Positions 17,300-25,010 of a stretch of DNA of 64,000 bases are shown piece by piece. Below the pieces are notes generated by a model. The model was not told the DNA's origin. It saw nothing but the letters and a program-made list of their open reading frames with translations, and searched no databases. The DNA is from Sphingomonas sp. KR3-1. Lineage in GTDB: Bacteria > Pseudomonadota > Alphaproteobacteria > Sphingomonadales > Sphingomonadaceae. The translations under genes were made by a program, and so were the position numbers. The DNA lies in assembly GCF_040049295.1 (NCBI RefSeq), contig NZ_JBDZDQ010000001.1, forward strand, positions 2,170,001 to 2,234,000, written 5' to 3'. Position 1 is the stretch's first letter, and each line of letters begins with the position of its first letter.

Positions 17300-18595
17300 T
17301 CAGGGCAGCAACAATCCCGCCAGCGCCGCGCTCATCAGGTTCGCCAGGCTGCCGGCGAGCAGCGCGCGCAGGCCGAGCCTGGCGATCATCGGCCGCTGGT
17401 TGGGCGCGAGGCTGCCGGTCGCCGCCATCTGGATCGCGATCGAGCTGAAATTGGCAAAGCCACACAGCGCGAAGGTGATGATCGCGCGGGTGCGCGGCGC
17501 GAGGTCCGCCATGCCGCCCAGCTGGATGAACGCGACGAACTCGTTGAGCACGACCTTGGTGCCGAACAGTCCGCCGGCCGCCGTCGCCTCGTGCCAGGAG
17601 ATGCCGAGCAGGTACATCACCGGCGCGAAGATCGTGCCGATGATCTTCTGGAAGCTGAGATCCTGGAGGAACCCGGCCCAGGCGGCATGACCGCTCAGCT
17701 CGTAAACCCAGTTGCCGGCACCGGCGAGCAGCCCGTTGGCGAGCGCGACCAGCGCGACAAAGGCGAGGACCATCGCGCCGACGGCGACGGCGATCTTCAC
17801 GCCGGTCGACGCGCCCGACGCGGCGGCCATGATCAGATTGGCGGCGCGCTCTTCCTCGACATCATGCTCGGCGATCTTGATCGCCTCGTCCTCGGCATCG
17901 TCGCCGAGCGGCAGCTCGCCCTGCTTCGCCGGTGTGTCGGGCATGATGATCTTGGCCATCAGCAGGCCGCCCGGCGCGGCCATGAACGAGGCGGCGAGCA
18001 GGTGCGGCAGCGCGCTCGGGCCGAGCAGGCTGGCATAGGCGGCGAGGATCGTGCCGGCGACGCCCGACATGCCGACGGTCATCACCGCGAACAGCTGCGG
18101 CGGGGTGAGCCGCGCGAGATAGGGACGGATGACGAGCGGCGATTCGCTCTGGCCGACGAAGATGTTCGCGGCCGCGCAGAGCGATTCGACCTTGGTGGTG
18201 CCGACGACCTTCTCGATCGTGCCGCCGATCCAGCGGATCACGAACTGCATGATGCCGAGGTGATAGAGGATCGAGACGAGCGCGGCGAAGAAGATGATCA
18301 CCGGCAGCGCCGCGATCGCGAAGCTGTTGCCGCCGAGCTCGGGCTTGGCGAGCGGGCCGAACAGGAAGCTGGTGCCCGCGCCGGCATAGCCGAGCAGCGC
18401 CGAGACGCCGTTCGACAGGCCGTGCAGCGCCGCCTGGCCCCAGCTCGTGCGCAGCACCAGCGCAGCGATTCCCGCCTGGAGGACGAAGGCCGCGCCGACG
18501 ACGCGCAGATTGATCGCACGCTTGTTCGACGAGAACAGGAAGGCGATCGCCAGGATCGCAACCACGCCGAAGATGCCGATCGGAAACTGATTCAA
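17300..18595 (-). CDS. Concentrative nucleoside transporter (NupC/CNT family)
   Basis: A 431-residue inner-membrane transporter if started at TTG 18595 ([28 protein letters not shown]), which has a GGGGG ribosome site just before; no in-frame ATG exists near the conserved start. Typical CNT phrases are [59 protein letters not shown], the substrate and gating hairpin region, and [24 protein letters not shown]. The C-terminal half has NEFVAFIQL and [16 protein letters not shown], as in nucleoside/H+ or Na+ symporters. It would import nucleosides. The gene is monocistronic. Confidence 0.93.
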   Translation of the reverse strand: MNQFPIGIFGVVAILAIAFLFSSNKRAINLRVVGAAFVLQAGIAALVLRTSWGQAALHGLSNGVSALLGYAGAGTSFLFGPLAKPELGGNSFAIAALPVIIFFAALVSILYHLGIMQFVIRWIGGTIEKVVGTTKVESLCAAANIFVGQSESPLVIRPYLARLTPPQLFAVMTVGMSGVAGTILAAYASLLGPSALPHLLAASFMAAPGGLLMAKIIMPDTPAKQGELPLGDDAEDEAIKIAEHDVEEERAANLIMAAASGASTGVKIAVAVGAMVLAFVALVALANGLLAGAGNWVYELSGHAAWAGFLQDLSFQKIIGTIFAPVMYLLGISWHEATAAGGLFGTKVVLNEFVAFIQLGGMADLAPRTRAIITFALCGFANFSSIAIQMAATGSLAPNQRPMIARLGLRALLAGSLANLMSAALAGLLLP

Positions 18596-18841
18596 CTGCC
18601 CATACCCCCAAGGCAAACGCCCAAGCCTCTCAGCATACACGCTCGAAACCGCAAGGCCAGAGGCAGCCGACTCCGTTCCCCGCAGAAGCCCCGCGCGGCG
18701 GAAAGTCACAAAGGCCCCGACGTCTCGCGCACGATCGCCCGCCCACGCACGCGCGGGCGAACGCTTCGCGGGCCCGACCGGCAGGGACAGCCGGGCAGGG
18801 GATGGCAGGACAGGGTTTCGCGAAGCTTCAAGGGCGCTATA
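18596..18841. other. Leader region between the CNT gene and the LexA-type site
   Basis: This is the left part of the 332-base gap between two divergent transporter genes. The minus-strand frame is open through it in phase with the CNT gene, but the Arg/Pro/Ser-rich translation has no transporter character, so I treat it as leader or promoter DNA. No preQ1-type riboswitch or strong hairpin was recognised. Confidence 0.45.
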
Positions 18842-18856
18842 GAACAAATGAAGAAC
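18842..18856. promoter_or_regulatory. LexA-type SOS box (GAAC-N7-GAAC)
   Basis: GAACAAATGAAGAAC is an exact GAAC-N7-GAAC direct repeat, the LexA recognition pattern of alphaproteobacteria, set in an A-rich patch unlike the surrounding GC-rich DNA. It is 72 bases before the queuosine-transporter ATG and about 246 bases before the CNT start. Neither is a usual SOS gene, so its target is unclear. Confidence 0.45.
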
Positions 18857-18927
18857 AATGTCAAGCCGGAATTGCCCTGGCCGGGCGCAGGGCTTGCAGC
18901 ACGGGCATTTCTCGCTAGCGTCCGCGG

Positions 18928-19605
18928 ATGGACACCATTCGCATCCCGCGTTCGCTCTTTTTCCTGTCGATCTTCTATGGCGGCATGGTCTGCATTGCCG
19001 GCGTGCTCGGCAACAAGCAGGTCGCGCTCGGGCCGATCTCCGAGATCGGCACCTGGGTGGGCGTCGGCCCGCTCGCCGTCGAAGCCGGCATCTTCGCCTT
19101 CCTGCTGCTCGTCTCGGTCTCGAGCGCCGTCGCCGAGCTGCACGGGCCCGACACGGCGCGCCGGCTGGTGCTGTTCGGCTTCGTGCCGCTGGTTACCTCG
19201 GTGCTGCTCTCCTTCCTCGTGCTGCAGCTGCCGGCCTCGCCGAGCATGGCGCCGGACCGGCTCCAGGCCTTCGACCTGATGATGAGCGGCACGCCGCGCA
19301 TCTGGCTGGGCGGCATCATCGCCTATGGCATCTCGCAGATCCTCAATGTCACCATCTTCTCGGCGCTGAAGAGCGGCGGCGGGCGACTGCTGTGGCTGCG
19401 CGCCGCGATCTCCTCGGTGCTCAGCCAGATCGCCGACACGCTGATCTTCGTCACCGTCGCCTTTTACGGCGTGTTCCCGATCGGCGAGCTGCTGGTCGGC
19501 CAGATGCTGAGCAAGGTGGTGCTGAGCATCGTGCTGGTGCCGGCGGCGATCTACCTGTTCGTCGCGCTGGGCCGGGCACTGGACGGGCGGCGCGGACTGA
19601 ATTGA
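18928..19605 (+). CDS. Queuosine precursor transporter (YhhQ/VUT family)
   Basis: A 225-residue membrane protein with six hydrophobic segments. The signature stretches are [22 protein letters not shown] (the N/K-x-V motif of the first helix pair), [17 protein letters not shown] (the E-xx-G-xxx-A-xx motif), and [23 protein letters not shown], matching the YhhQ family that imports preQ0/preQ1 for tRNA queuosine synthesis. The ATG at 18928 is followed by family sequence straight away. It is monocistronic, ending before a palindromic repeat. A LexA-type box lies upstream. Confidence 0.93.
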   Translation: MDTIRIPRSLFFLSIFYGGMVCIAGVLGNKQVALGPISEIGTWVGVGPLAVEAGIFAFLLLVSVSSAVAELHGPDTARRLVLFGFVPLVTSVLLSFLVLQLPASPSMAPDRLQAFDLMMSGTPRIWLGGIIAYGISQILNVTIFSALKSGGGRLLWLRAAISSVLSQIADTLIFVTVAFYGVFPIGELLVGQMLSKVVLSIVLVPAAIYLFVALGRALDGRRGLN

Positions 19606-19615
19606 ACTGTCTCTT

Positions 19616-19746
19616 AATCCTCTCCCGGAGGGAGAGGGGGACCGCCGCCGAAGGCGGTGGGGGAGAGGGAACGCCACGGGCTGTGTCGCTTGCGGCAAGC
19701 CCCCTCCACCAGCTTGCTGGTCCCCCTCCCCCTCCGGGGGAGGATT
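19616..19746. repeat. Nested palindromic element, type A, copy 1
   Basis: The ends AATCCTCTCCCGGAGGGAGA and CCCCTCCGGGGGAGGATT are reverse complements. Inside each end lies a second hairpin (ACCGCCGCCGAAGGCGGTGG on the left, CCACCAGCTTGCTGGTCC on the right) and a variable centre. It sits between the convergent queuosine transporter and egtD, filling almost the whole gap. Confidence 0.9.
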
Positions 19747-19754
19747 TTTTTGGG

Positions 19755-20732
19755 TTAGGGCGCCACTCTTAGCGGCTGGGCTTCGCAGAGGATCAGGGCG
19801 AACCAGTCATTCTCGTCGGTCCATTCGCGGATCGGGGTCCAGCCGCCGGCGCGCAGCAGCATGCGGGCGCCGTTGCGGCCATACTTGTGGCTGTTCTCGG
19901 TGTGGATCGTCTCGCCGGCCGCCATCTCGAAGCTGCGCCCGTCGACGATGAACTCCATGTCGCGCACCGCCTCGAGATGCATCTCGATCCGCGCGGCATC
20001 GTCGTTCCAGACCGCGACGTGGCGGAACGCCTCGACCGGGATCGAGCCGTCGAGCTCGCGGTTGATCCGCTCGAGCAGGTTGAGGTTGAACGCCGCGGTG
20101 ATGCCCTGGGCATCGTCATAGGCGGGCACGAGTATGTCGGGTGACTTGACCCGGTCCATCCCGATCAGCAGCCGCGCGCCCTCGCCCAGCCAGTCGCGCA
20201 TCGCCCGCAGCAGGTTGACCGCGTGGAAGGCCTGCATGTTGCCGATCGTCGAGCCGGGGAAGAAGCCGAGCTTGGGCATGCCGGCCACCTGCTCGGGCAG
20301 CGGCACCGGGCGGAGGAAATTGGCCTCGACCGGATAGACCGGCAGCCCCGGAAAGGCCTGGCCGAGCTCGGCGGCGGACTGGCGGAGGAAATCGCCGGAG
20401 ATGTCGATCGGCACATAGGCGGCGGGATCGATGGCGCCGAGCAGCAGCGGCGTCTTGACCGAGGAGCCCGAGCCGAACTCGACCACCGCCGCGCCGCGGG
20501 CGGCCAGCGCGCCGAGCTCGGGGCCGGTCCGGCGGAGCAGTTCGGTCTCGGTGCGGGTGGGGTAATATTCGGGGAGCTGGGTGATCTCCTCGAACAGCTC
20601 GGAGCCGCGGCGATCGTAGAACCAGCGGGCGGGGATGGCGCGGGGCCGCGCGGCGAGGCCGCTCAGCACATCGGCGCGGAAATGCGGATCGGCAAGGCTG
20701 GCCTGGCCGTCTTCGAGTTCCTGTTTCAGCAT
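19755..20732 (-). CDS. egtD: L-histidine N-alpha-methyltransferase EgtD
   Basis: A 325-residue SAM enzyme adding three methyl groups to histidine to make hercynine, the first step of ergothioneine synthesis. It shows the family start RAIPARWFYDRRGSELFEEITQLPEYYPTRTE, the SAM loop VVEFGSGSSVKTPLLL, and GFFPGSTIGNM with the substrate-binding Asn. The C-terminal part has FEMAAGETIHTENSHKYG, also typical. It lies downstream of egtB on the same strand, separated by 130 bases containing a type B repeat, so co-transcription is possible but not certain. Confidence 0.96.
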   Translation of the reverse strand: MLKQELEDGQASLADPHFRADVLSGLAARPRAIPARWFYDRRGSELFEEITQLPEYYPTRTETELLRRTGPELGALAARGAAVVEFGSGSSVKTPLLLGAIDPAAYVPIDISGDFLRQSAAELGQAFPGLPVYPVEANFLRPVPLPEQVAGMPKLGFFPGSTIGNMQAFHAVNLLRAMRDWLGEGARLLIGMDRVKSPDILVPAYDDAQGITAAFNLNLLERINRELDGSIPVEAFRHVAVWNDDAARIEMHLEAVRDMEFIVDGRSFEMAAGETIHTENSHKYGRNGARMLLRAGGWTPIREWTDENDWFALILCEAQPLRVAP

Positions 20733-20757
20733 GCTTGGCCGGCCTTTCTGAGAGCTT

Positions 20758-20840
20758 CGTCATCCCGGCGAAAGCCGGGAGCCAGAGCCCCAAACGACAT
20801 CGCCTGTGGCTCCTGGGCCCCGGCTTTCGCCGGGGTGAGG
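20758..20840. repeat. Palindromic intergenic repeat, type B, between egtB and egtD
   Basis: CGTCATCCCGGCGAAAGCCGGGAG at the left pairs with CCCCGGCTTTCGCCGGGGTGA at the right around a short middle that itself repeats GGCTC/GAGCC-like bases. In an egtB-egtD transcript this would form a stem that could stabilise or end part of the message. Confidence 0.8.
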
Positions 20841-20862
20841 GAAAAGGGGGTGACGAAGGGGG

Positions 20863-22155
20863 TCATAGATCCTTCGCCAGGCGCACGCCGGTGAATTGCC
20901 AGCGCTGGTGCGGATAGAAGAAGTTGCGGTAGCTGGCCCGGCTGTGGCCCCGCGGCGTGGCGCAGGAGCTGCCGCGCAGCACGAACTGCCCGCTCATGAA
21001 CTTGCCGTTATATTCGCCGACCGCGCCCTCGGCCGCCTTGAAGCCGGGATAGGGGCGGAAGGCGCTGCCGGTCCATTCCCAGACATCGCCGAAGAAGGCC
21101 GGGCCCTCCGCCGAGGGCCGCGGCTCGACCGGGCCGGCGGCGTCGAGCTGGTTGCCGCCATTCGCGTCGAAGGCTGCAGCGGCGGCTTCCCATTCGAACT
21201 CGGTGGGCAGGCGCGCGCCGGCCCAGCTGGCATAGGCATCGGCTTCGAACAGGCTGACATGGGTGACCGCCGCGGCGGGATCGACCGGGCGGCGGCCGTC
21301 GAGCCCGAAGCGCGTCCAGGCGCCGCGCTCCTGGCGCCAGTAGAGCGGCGCCTCGATCCCCTCGGACCGCACCCAGGCCCAGCCGTCCGACAGCCAGTGG
21401 CGCGGCTCCCGGTAGCCGCCATCGGCAATGAAGGCCGCCCATTCGCCATTGGTGACGGTGCGGTCGGCGATGGCATGCGGGGTGAGCAGCGCCTGGTGGC
21501 GGGGGCCTTCGCAGTCGAAGAAGAAGCCGTCGTTCAACCGATTGGTTGAGCGATTCGTTGAATCGGTTGACTCGCCAACGTGCACGAGCCCCGTCGCTCC
21601 CGTGATCCAGCCGATCGGGCCGGGCATCGCGACGGGGACCTTGGGCGCGCCCTGCCATACCGCCGGCTCGAGCGGGTTGACCGAGAAATGGTGGAGGATG
21701 TCGGTGAGGAGGAGCTCCTGGTGCTGCTCCTCATGGTTGCAGCCGAGCAGGACGAGGCTGCGGGCGGCGTCGGGCAGGTCGGGCAGCGCATCGACCAGCG
21801 CGGCGGTGACATGCGCGCGATAGGCGAGGATCTCGGCCAGGCTGGGGCGCGCGAGCATGCCGCGGCGCGCGCGCGCATGGCGCTGGCCCTCGGCCTCGTA
21901 ATAGCTGTTGAACAGGAACGGCCAGCGCTCGTCGAACCGCGCATAGTCCGGGACATGGTCGCGCAGTACGAAGGTCTCGAAGAACCAGGTGGTGTGGGCG
22001 AGGTGCCATTTCGCCGGCGAGGCGTCGTCCATCGACTGGATCGTGGCATCGGCATCGGAGAGCGGGCGGACCAGCGCTTCGCTGAGCGCGCGGGTGCGCG
22101 CGAAGGTCGCGGCAAGCGCGCTGGAAGCCGGAGCGGATCCCGTTTCCGTTCGCAT
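20863..22155 (-). CDS. egtB: Ergothioneine biosynthesis protein EgtB (hercynine sulfoxide synthase)
   Basis: A 430-residue non-haem iron enzyme joining hercynine to a thiol donor and oxygen. The N-terminal DinB-like domain carries HTTWFFETFVL and the iron ligands in HEEQHQELLLTDILHHF. The C-terminal formylglycine-generating (FGE-sulfatase) domain has TNGEWAAFIADGGY, RLPTEFEWEAAA, GDVWEWTGSAFRPYPGF and GSSCATP. Odd feature: between HVG and DGFFFDCEGPRH there is a 14-residue Ser/Thr/Asn/Arg stretch encoded by a perfect inverted repeat, probably an in-frame insertion. The ATG at 22155 is clear. Confidence 0.95.
   Translation of the reverse strand: MRTETGSAPASSALAATFARTRALSEALVRPLSDADATIQSMDDASPAKWHLAHTTWFFETFVLRDHVPDYARFDERWPFLFNSYYEAEGQRHARARRGMLARPSLAEILAYRAHVTAALVDALPDLPDAARSLVLLGCNHEEQHQELLLTDILHHFSVNPLEPAVWQGAPKVPVAMPGPIGWITGATGLVHVGESTDSTNRSTNRLNDGFFFDCEGPRHQALLTPHAIADRTVTNGEWAAFIADGGYREPRHWLSDGWAWVRSEGIEAPLYWRQERGAWTRFGLDGRRPVDPAAAVTHVSLFEADAYASWAGARLPTEFEWEAAAAAFDANGGNQLDAAGPVEPRPSAEGPAFFGDVWEWTGSAFRPYPGFKAAEGAVGEYNGKFMSGQFVLRGSSCATPRGHSRASYRNFFYPHQRWQFTGVRLAKDL
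21534..21570. repeat. Short palindrome inserted in frame in egtB
   Basis: TCAACCGATT (21534-21543) and AATCGGTTGA (21561-21570) are perfect 10-bp inverted arms; the middle contains further GATTCGTTGA-like bases. It encodes the low-complexity run STNRSTNRLN in EgtB. A/T content is much higher than in the flanking gene. Confidence 0.65.
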
Positions 22156-22292
22156 TATGTTCTCCTAGCCCCGCGCGCGATCGCCGTCAACCGAGGAGAT
22201 ATAGGTGTCCGAAATGCCCCCGGTAGACGTGAAACGCCAAGGCGGCCGCATTGTTCAGCGCATGCGCGAACAAGCGAGCGAAAACAGCGGGT

Positions 22293-22838
22293 TCAGCGCG
22301 AGGCGCCGGGGACCCAGAGCACGTCGCCTGCTTCGTTCTGGTTCACCGCGCGGGCGGCGACGAACAGCAGGTCGGACAGGCGGTTGAGATAGGCGAGCGG
22401 TTGCGGGCCGGCCCCGGCGGCGACCGCCATGCGCTCGGCCCGGCGGGTGACGGCGCGGGCGAGATGGAGCTGCGGCGCGCCGGGGGCGCCGGCCGGGAGC
22501 ACGAAGCTGGTCAGCGGCTCGAGCGCCGAGTTGATATGGTCGATCCGCTCCTCGAGCCAGGCGACCTGGGGCGCGGTGATGCGCAGCGCGCCCTCGATCC
22601 CCTCGGGCGTGGCGAGATCGGCGCCGAGGTCGAACAGGTCGTTCTGGATATGCGCGAGCATGCCGCCGAAGGCGTGCGGCCCGAGCGTCGCGCGCGCGAC
22701 GCCGATCGCGCAGTTCGCCTCGTCGACATCGCCGATCGCGGCCATCAGGGGGCTCGCCTTGGAGACGCGCGAGCCGTCGACCAGGCCGGTGGTGCCGTTG
22801 TCGCCGGTGCGGGTGTAGATCTTGTTGAGCTTGACCAT
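22293..22838 (-). CDS. Cob(I)yrinic acid a,c-diamide adenosyltransferase (PduO type)
   Basis: A 181-residue cytoplasmic enzyme that transfers the adenosyl group of ATP to cob(I)alamin. The N-terminal KIYTRTGDNGTTGLVDGSRVSK is the ATP-binding motif of PduO-type enzymes. Later come DVDEANCAIGVARA, IQNDLFDLGADLATP, and the conserved C-terminal block HLARAVTRRAERMAVA...LAYLNRLSDLLFVAARAVN, with the key RRAER and NRLSDLLF phrases. It would serve B12 salvage or coenzyme-B12 enzymes. No cobalamin riboswitch is visible in the short leader, where a type A element starts 38 bases before the ATG. Confidence 0.95.
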   Translation of the reverse strand: MVKLNKIYTRTGDNGTTGLVDGSRVSKASPLMAAIGDVDEANCAIGVARATLGPHAFGGMLAHIQNDLFDLGADLATPEGIEGALRITAPQVAWLEERIDHINSALEPLTSFVLPAGAPGAPQLHLARAVTRRAERMAVAAGAGPQPLAYLNRLSDLLFVAARAVNQNEAGDVLWVPGASR

Positions 22839-22875
22839 GGTGCGGGGACTCTACGCTTGCGAGGCTGGCTACTCA

Positions 22876-23022
22876 AATCCTCCCCGAGCTTGTCTCGGGG
22901 AGGGGGACCATTCGCGCAGCGAATGGTGGAGGGGCCGGCGCGGGTGCGCCGGTGCCCGGCGCGCCCCTCCACCACCGGCTGCGCCGGCGGTCCCCCTCCC
23001 CCAGCAAGCTGGGGGAGGAATT
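22876..23022. repeat. Nested palindromic element, type A, copy 2
   Basis: AATCCTCCCCGAGCTTGTCTC on the left is mirrored by CCCAGCAAGCTGGGGGAGGAATT on the right. The inner hairpins are ACCATTCGCGCAGCGAATGGT and ACCACCGGCTGCGCCGGCGGT, and a GC-rich hairpin forms the centre. It lies between the lysE-like gene stop and the cobalamin adenosyltransferase start, both on the minus strand. Confidence 0.9.
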
Positions 23023-23027
23023 GGCGA

Positions 23028-23660
23028 TCAGGCGTGGCGCGAGCGCAGGAGGAGCAGGCCGAAGCCGATGAAGATCGTGCCGGTCAGCCGGTTGAACCCC
23101 TTCTTGAGCGCGGGCTTGGCCAGGTGCCGGGCGAGGCCGCGGCCGCCCAGCGCATAGACCATGTACCAGAAGCATTCGATCACCGCGAAGGTGAGCACGA
23201 GGATCGCGAATTGCGGCGGCTTGGGCGCGGCGGCGCTGACGAATTGCGGGAAGAAGGCGGCGGCGAAGAGCAGGGCCTTGGGATTGGAGATGCTGATCGC
23301 ATAGCCGGCGCGGAACAGCTGGGCGGGGGTGAGGCGCCGGTCGAGCGCCTGGTCGTCGCCCGGGTCGAGCGGGGTGGGGTCGGCGCGCCAGGCCTTGATG
23401 CCGAGCCAGACGAGATAGGCGGTGCCGAGCCAGCGCAGCACTTCGAACGCGCCGGGGATGGCAAGCAGCAGCGCGGTGAGCCCGGCGGCGGAGGCCGCGA
23501 GGATCGTCACCAGCCCGGCCAGGCAGCCCGCCATTGCCAGCACCGTGCGCCGCACGCCGAAATCGACGCTGCGCGACAGGATGTGGAGCATGTTGGGGCC
23601 GGGGGTTCCCGAGAGCAGGAACACGGCGGCGACGAACAGCCACCAGGTCTGGAGCGTCAT
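23028..23660 (-). CDS. LysE family translocator
   Basis: A 210-residue exporter with about six hydrophobic segments. The start WWLFVAAVFLLSGTPGPNMLHILSRSVDFGVRRTVLAMAGCLAGL contains the TPGPNML motif of the LysE/RhtB family. A hydrophilic loop (residues about 100-120, WRADPTPLDPGDDQALDRR) and YAISISNPKALLFAAAFFPQFV follow, again typical. Family members export amino acids or homoserine-lactone-like compounds; the substrate is not readable. It lies after the HIG1-like gene on the same strand, 31 bases apart. Confidence 0.94.
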   Translation of the reverse strand: MTLQTWWLFVAAVFLLSGTPGPNMLHILSRSVDFGVRRTVLAMAGCLAGLVTILAASAAGLTALLLAIPGAFEVLRWLGTAYLVWLGIKAWRADPTPLDPGDDQALDRRLTPAQLFRAGYAISISNPKALLFAAAFFPQFVSAAAPKPPQFAILVLTFAVIECFWYMVYALGGRGLARHLAKPALKKGFNRLTGTIFIGFGLLLLRSRHA

Positions 23661-23691
23661 TGCGGGTGCCTTGGCGGGAGCGCGGGAGGGC

Positions 23692-23925
23692 TCAGCCCTT
23701 GGCCGAGACCATCACCAGGATGAGCGCGATGATGCCGATCGCGATCGCCTGGAACAGGATGCGCTGCTGCATCAGCTTTTGCGACTTGAGCGCGCGCGGG
23801 CTGGGCCCGTCGCCCTGGCTCTCCAGCTCCTGGCTGGTGGTGCCCGCCATGTTTACCAGCCCTTTGATCAGGATGAACAGCGTGGCGCCCATGGCAGCGA
23901 GCAGGAGGAAGGCGAGGAAGATCAT
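23692..23925 (-). CDS. Twin-transmembrane small protein, HIG1 domain
   Basis: A 77-residue protein with two helices, FLAFLLLAAMGATLFILIKGLVNMA and LFQAIAIGIIALILVMVSA. They are separated by a polar loop ending KSQKLMQQRILFQ; the Q-K-L-M-x-x-R motif is that of the HIG1 (hypoxia-induced) family. In alphaproteobacteria these proteins are relatives of mitochondrial respiratory-supercomplex factors and may associate with cytochrome oxidase. The gene starts nine bases after the gluQRS stop on the same strand, so the two are likely co-transcribed. Confidence 0.88.
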   Translation of the reverse strand: MIFLAFLLLAAMGATLFILIKGLVNMAGTTSQELESQGDGPSPRALKSQKLMQQRILFQAIAIGIIALILVMVSAKG

Positions 23926-23934
23926 GCGCCGACC

Positions 23935-24912
23935 CTAAACCTGCGCGGGCGCGATGCCAACCGGCAGTTGTCCTGCGCGCAACTGGGCGGCGAGCGCGGG
24001 TCCGTCGGCACCGGCGAGGCGCATCGCCTCGAGGCTGGGCGCGCCGTGGCGCTTGGCGAGGCGCTGGCCGTCGGGGCCGAGGAGGAGCGGGTGGTGGCGA
24101 TAGTCGGGCGTCGGCAGGCCGAGCAGCGCCTGGAGCAGCCGGTGGACATGGGTGGCGGCGAACAGGTCGACGCCGCGGACGACATGGCTGATGCCCTGCG
24201 CGGCGTCGTCGATAGTGACGGCGAGGTGGTAGCTGGCGGGTGCGTCCTTGCGGGCGAGGACGACGTCGCCGGCGGAGGCGGGATCGGCGCGGACGCGGCC
24301 GGCGAAGGCGTCGTGCCAGGACAATAATTCCTCCCCGAGCTTGCCTCGGGGAGGGGGACCGCCGGCGAAGCCGGTGGTGCAGGGGCGCGGCGGTTCACCG
24401 CCGCGTGCCGCGGCGGCCCCTCCACCATCGCTTCGCGATGGTCCCCCTCCCCCAGCGAGCTGGGGGAGGAATTGGATGGCCCGCGCCACATCCAGCCGCC
24501 AGCAATGCGGCTTGCTCGGGTCCGGCGCGGCGAGCCCGCGGCAGGTGCCCGGATAGAGCGCGCCCTCGGGGCCGTGCGGGGCCGAGGCGCTGGCGGCAAT
24601 GTCGGCGCGGGTGCAGAAACAGGGGTAGAGCAGGCCCATCGCACGCAGGCGGGCGAGCGCATCCTCGTACAGGCCGAGGCGCTGCGACTGGAAGGTCACC
24701 GGCCCGTCCCAGGCGAGGCCCAGCCATTCGAGATCGCGCAGGATCGCCGCGACATGCTCGGGGCGCGAGCGGGTGCCGTCGATATCCTCGATGCGCAAAG
24801 TGAAGGTGCCCCCGGCCGCCCGGGCGAAGTCGTGCGCCTGGATCGCGGACCAGGCATGGCCGAGGTGGAGGCGCCCCGTCGGGCTCGGCGCAAATCTCGT
24901 GTGGACAACCAT
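23935..24912 (-). CDS. gluQ: Glutamyl-Q tRNA(Asp) synthetase carrying an in-frame palindromic element
   Basis: A 325-residue class I synthetase-like enzyme that glutamylates the queuosine of tRNA(Asp). Seen are FAPSPTGRLHLGHA (HIGH, residues 7-20), a zinc site C98/C100 with Y120 and C124, HCWRLDVARA (136-145), HDAFAGRV, GDVVLARKDAPASYHLAVTIDDAAQGISHVVRG and the KMSKS-equivalent RLAKRHG. Residues about 146-198, Gly/Pro/Arg rich, interrupt the normal run from RLDVARA to SWHDAFAG and are encoded exactly by the type A palindrome at 24326-24473. Relatives are about 280-290 residues. The insertion leaves every motif and the frame intact, so the enzyme may work with a surface loop. It is followed by the HIG1-like gene. 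Confidence 0.95.
   Translation of the reverse strand: MVVHTRFAPSPTGRLHLGHAWSAIQAHDFARAAGGTFTLRIEDIDGTRSRPEHVAAILRDLEWLGLAWDGPVTFQSQRLGLYEDALARLRAMGLLYPCFCTRADIAASASAPHGPEGALYPGTCRGLAAPDPSKPHCWRLDVARAIQFLPQLAGGGGPSRSDGGGAAAARGGEPPRPCTTGFAGGPPPRGKLGEELLSWHDAFAGRVRADPASAGDVVLARKDAPASYHLAVTIDDAAQGISHVVRGVDLFAATHVHRLLQALLGLPTPDYRHHPLLLGPDGQRLAKRHGAPSLEAMRLAGADGPALAAQLRAGQLPVGIAPAQV
24326..24473. repeat. Nested palindromic element, type A, copy 3, inside gluQ
   Basis: AATTCCTCCCCGAGCTTGCC at the left and CAGCGAGCTGGGGGAGGAATT at the right are inverted ends. The inner hairpins ACCGCCGGCGAAGCCGGTGGT and ACCATCGCTTCGCGATGGT and a GC-rich centre match the intergenic copies, especially 22876-23022. Unlike all others it lies within a gene and is read through in one open frame. 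Confidence 0.93.
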
Positions 24913-25010
24913 CAGAACGGCCCTTGACCGCGAGTCGCGGGATATGGTGTCATCACTGCGTCACTCTTCTCGGCGAGATGCGTGCCACCACGATTTGGGC
25001 GAGGGAGCGC

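Noticed and set aside
18596..18847. N-terminal extension of the CNT transporter up to 18847
   Set aside because: The extra 84 residues are Arg/Pro/Ser rich with no membrane character, start at a TTG without ribosome site, and are absent from the family plan; TTG 18595 is better.
18857..18927. preQ1 riboswitch before the queuosine-precursor transporter
   Set aside because: No short hairpin followed by an A-rich tail pairing into its loop was found in the leader.
22205..22387. Small plus-strand frame starting at GTG after AGGAG, between egtB and the cobalamin adenosyltransferase
   Set aside because: Its second half lies opposite the end of the adenosyltransferase gene and becomes Arg-rich nonsense. 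The ribosome site is suggestive but no family or hydrophobic pattern supports it.
22839..22875. Cobalamin riboswitch before the adenosyltransferase
   Set aside because: The leader is only 37 bases before the repeat starts, and no B12-box-like sequence is visible.
19616..24473. Regularly spaced repeats as a CRISPR array
   Set aside because: Copies are kilobases apart, 130-148 bp long and lie between unrelated genes; there are no short spacers and no cas genes.
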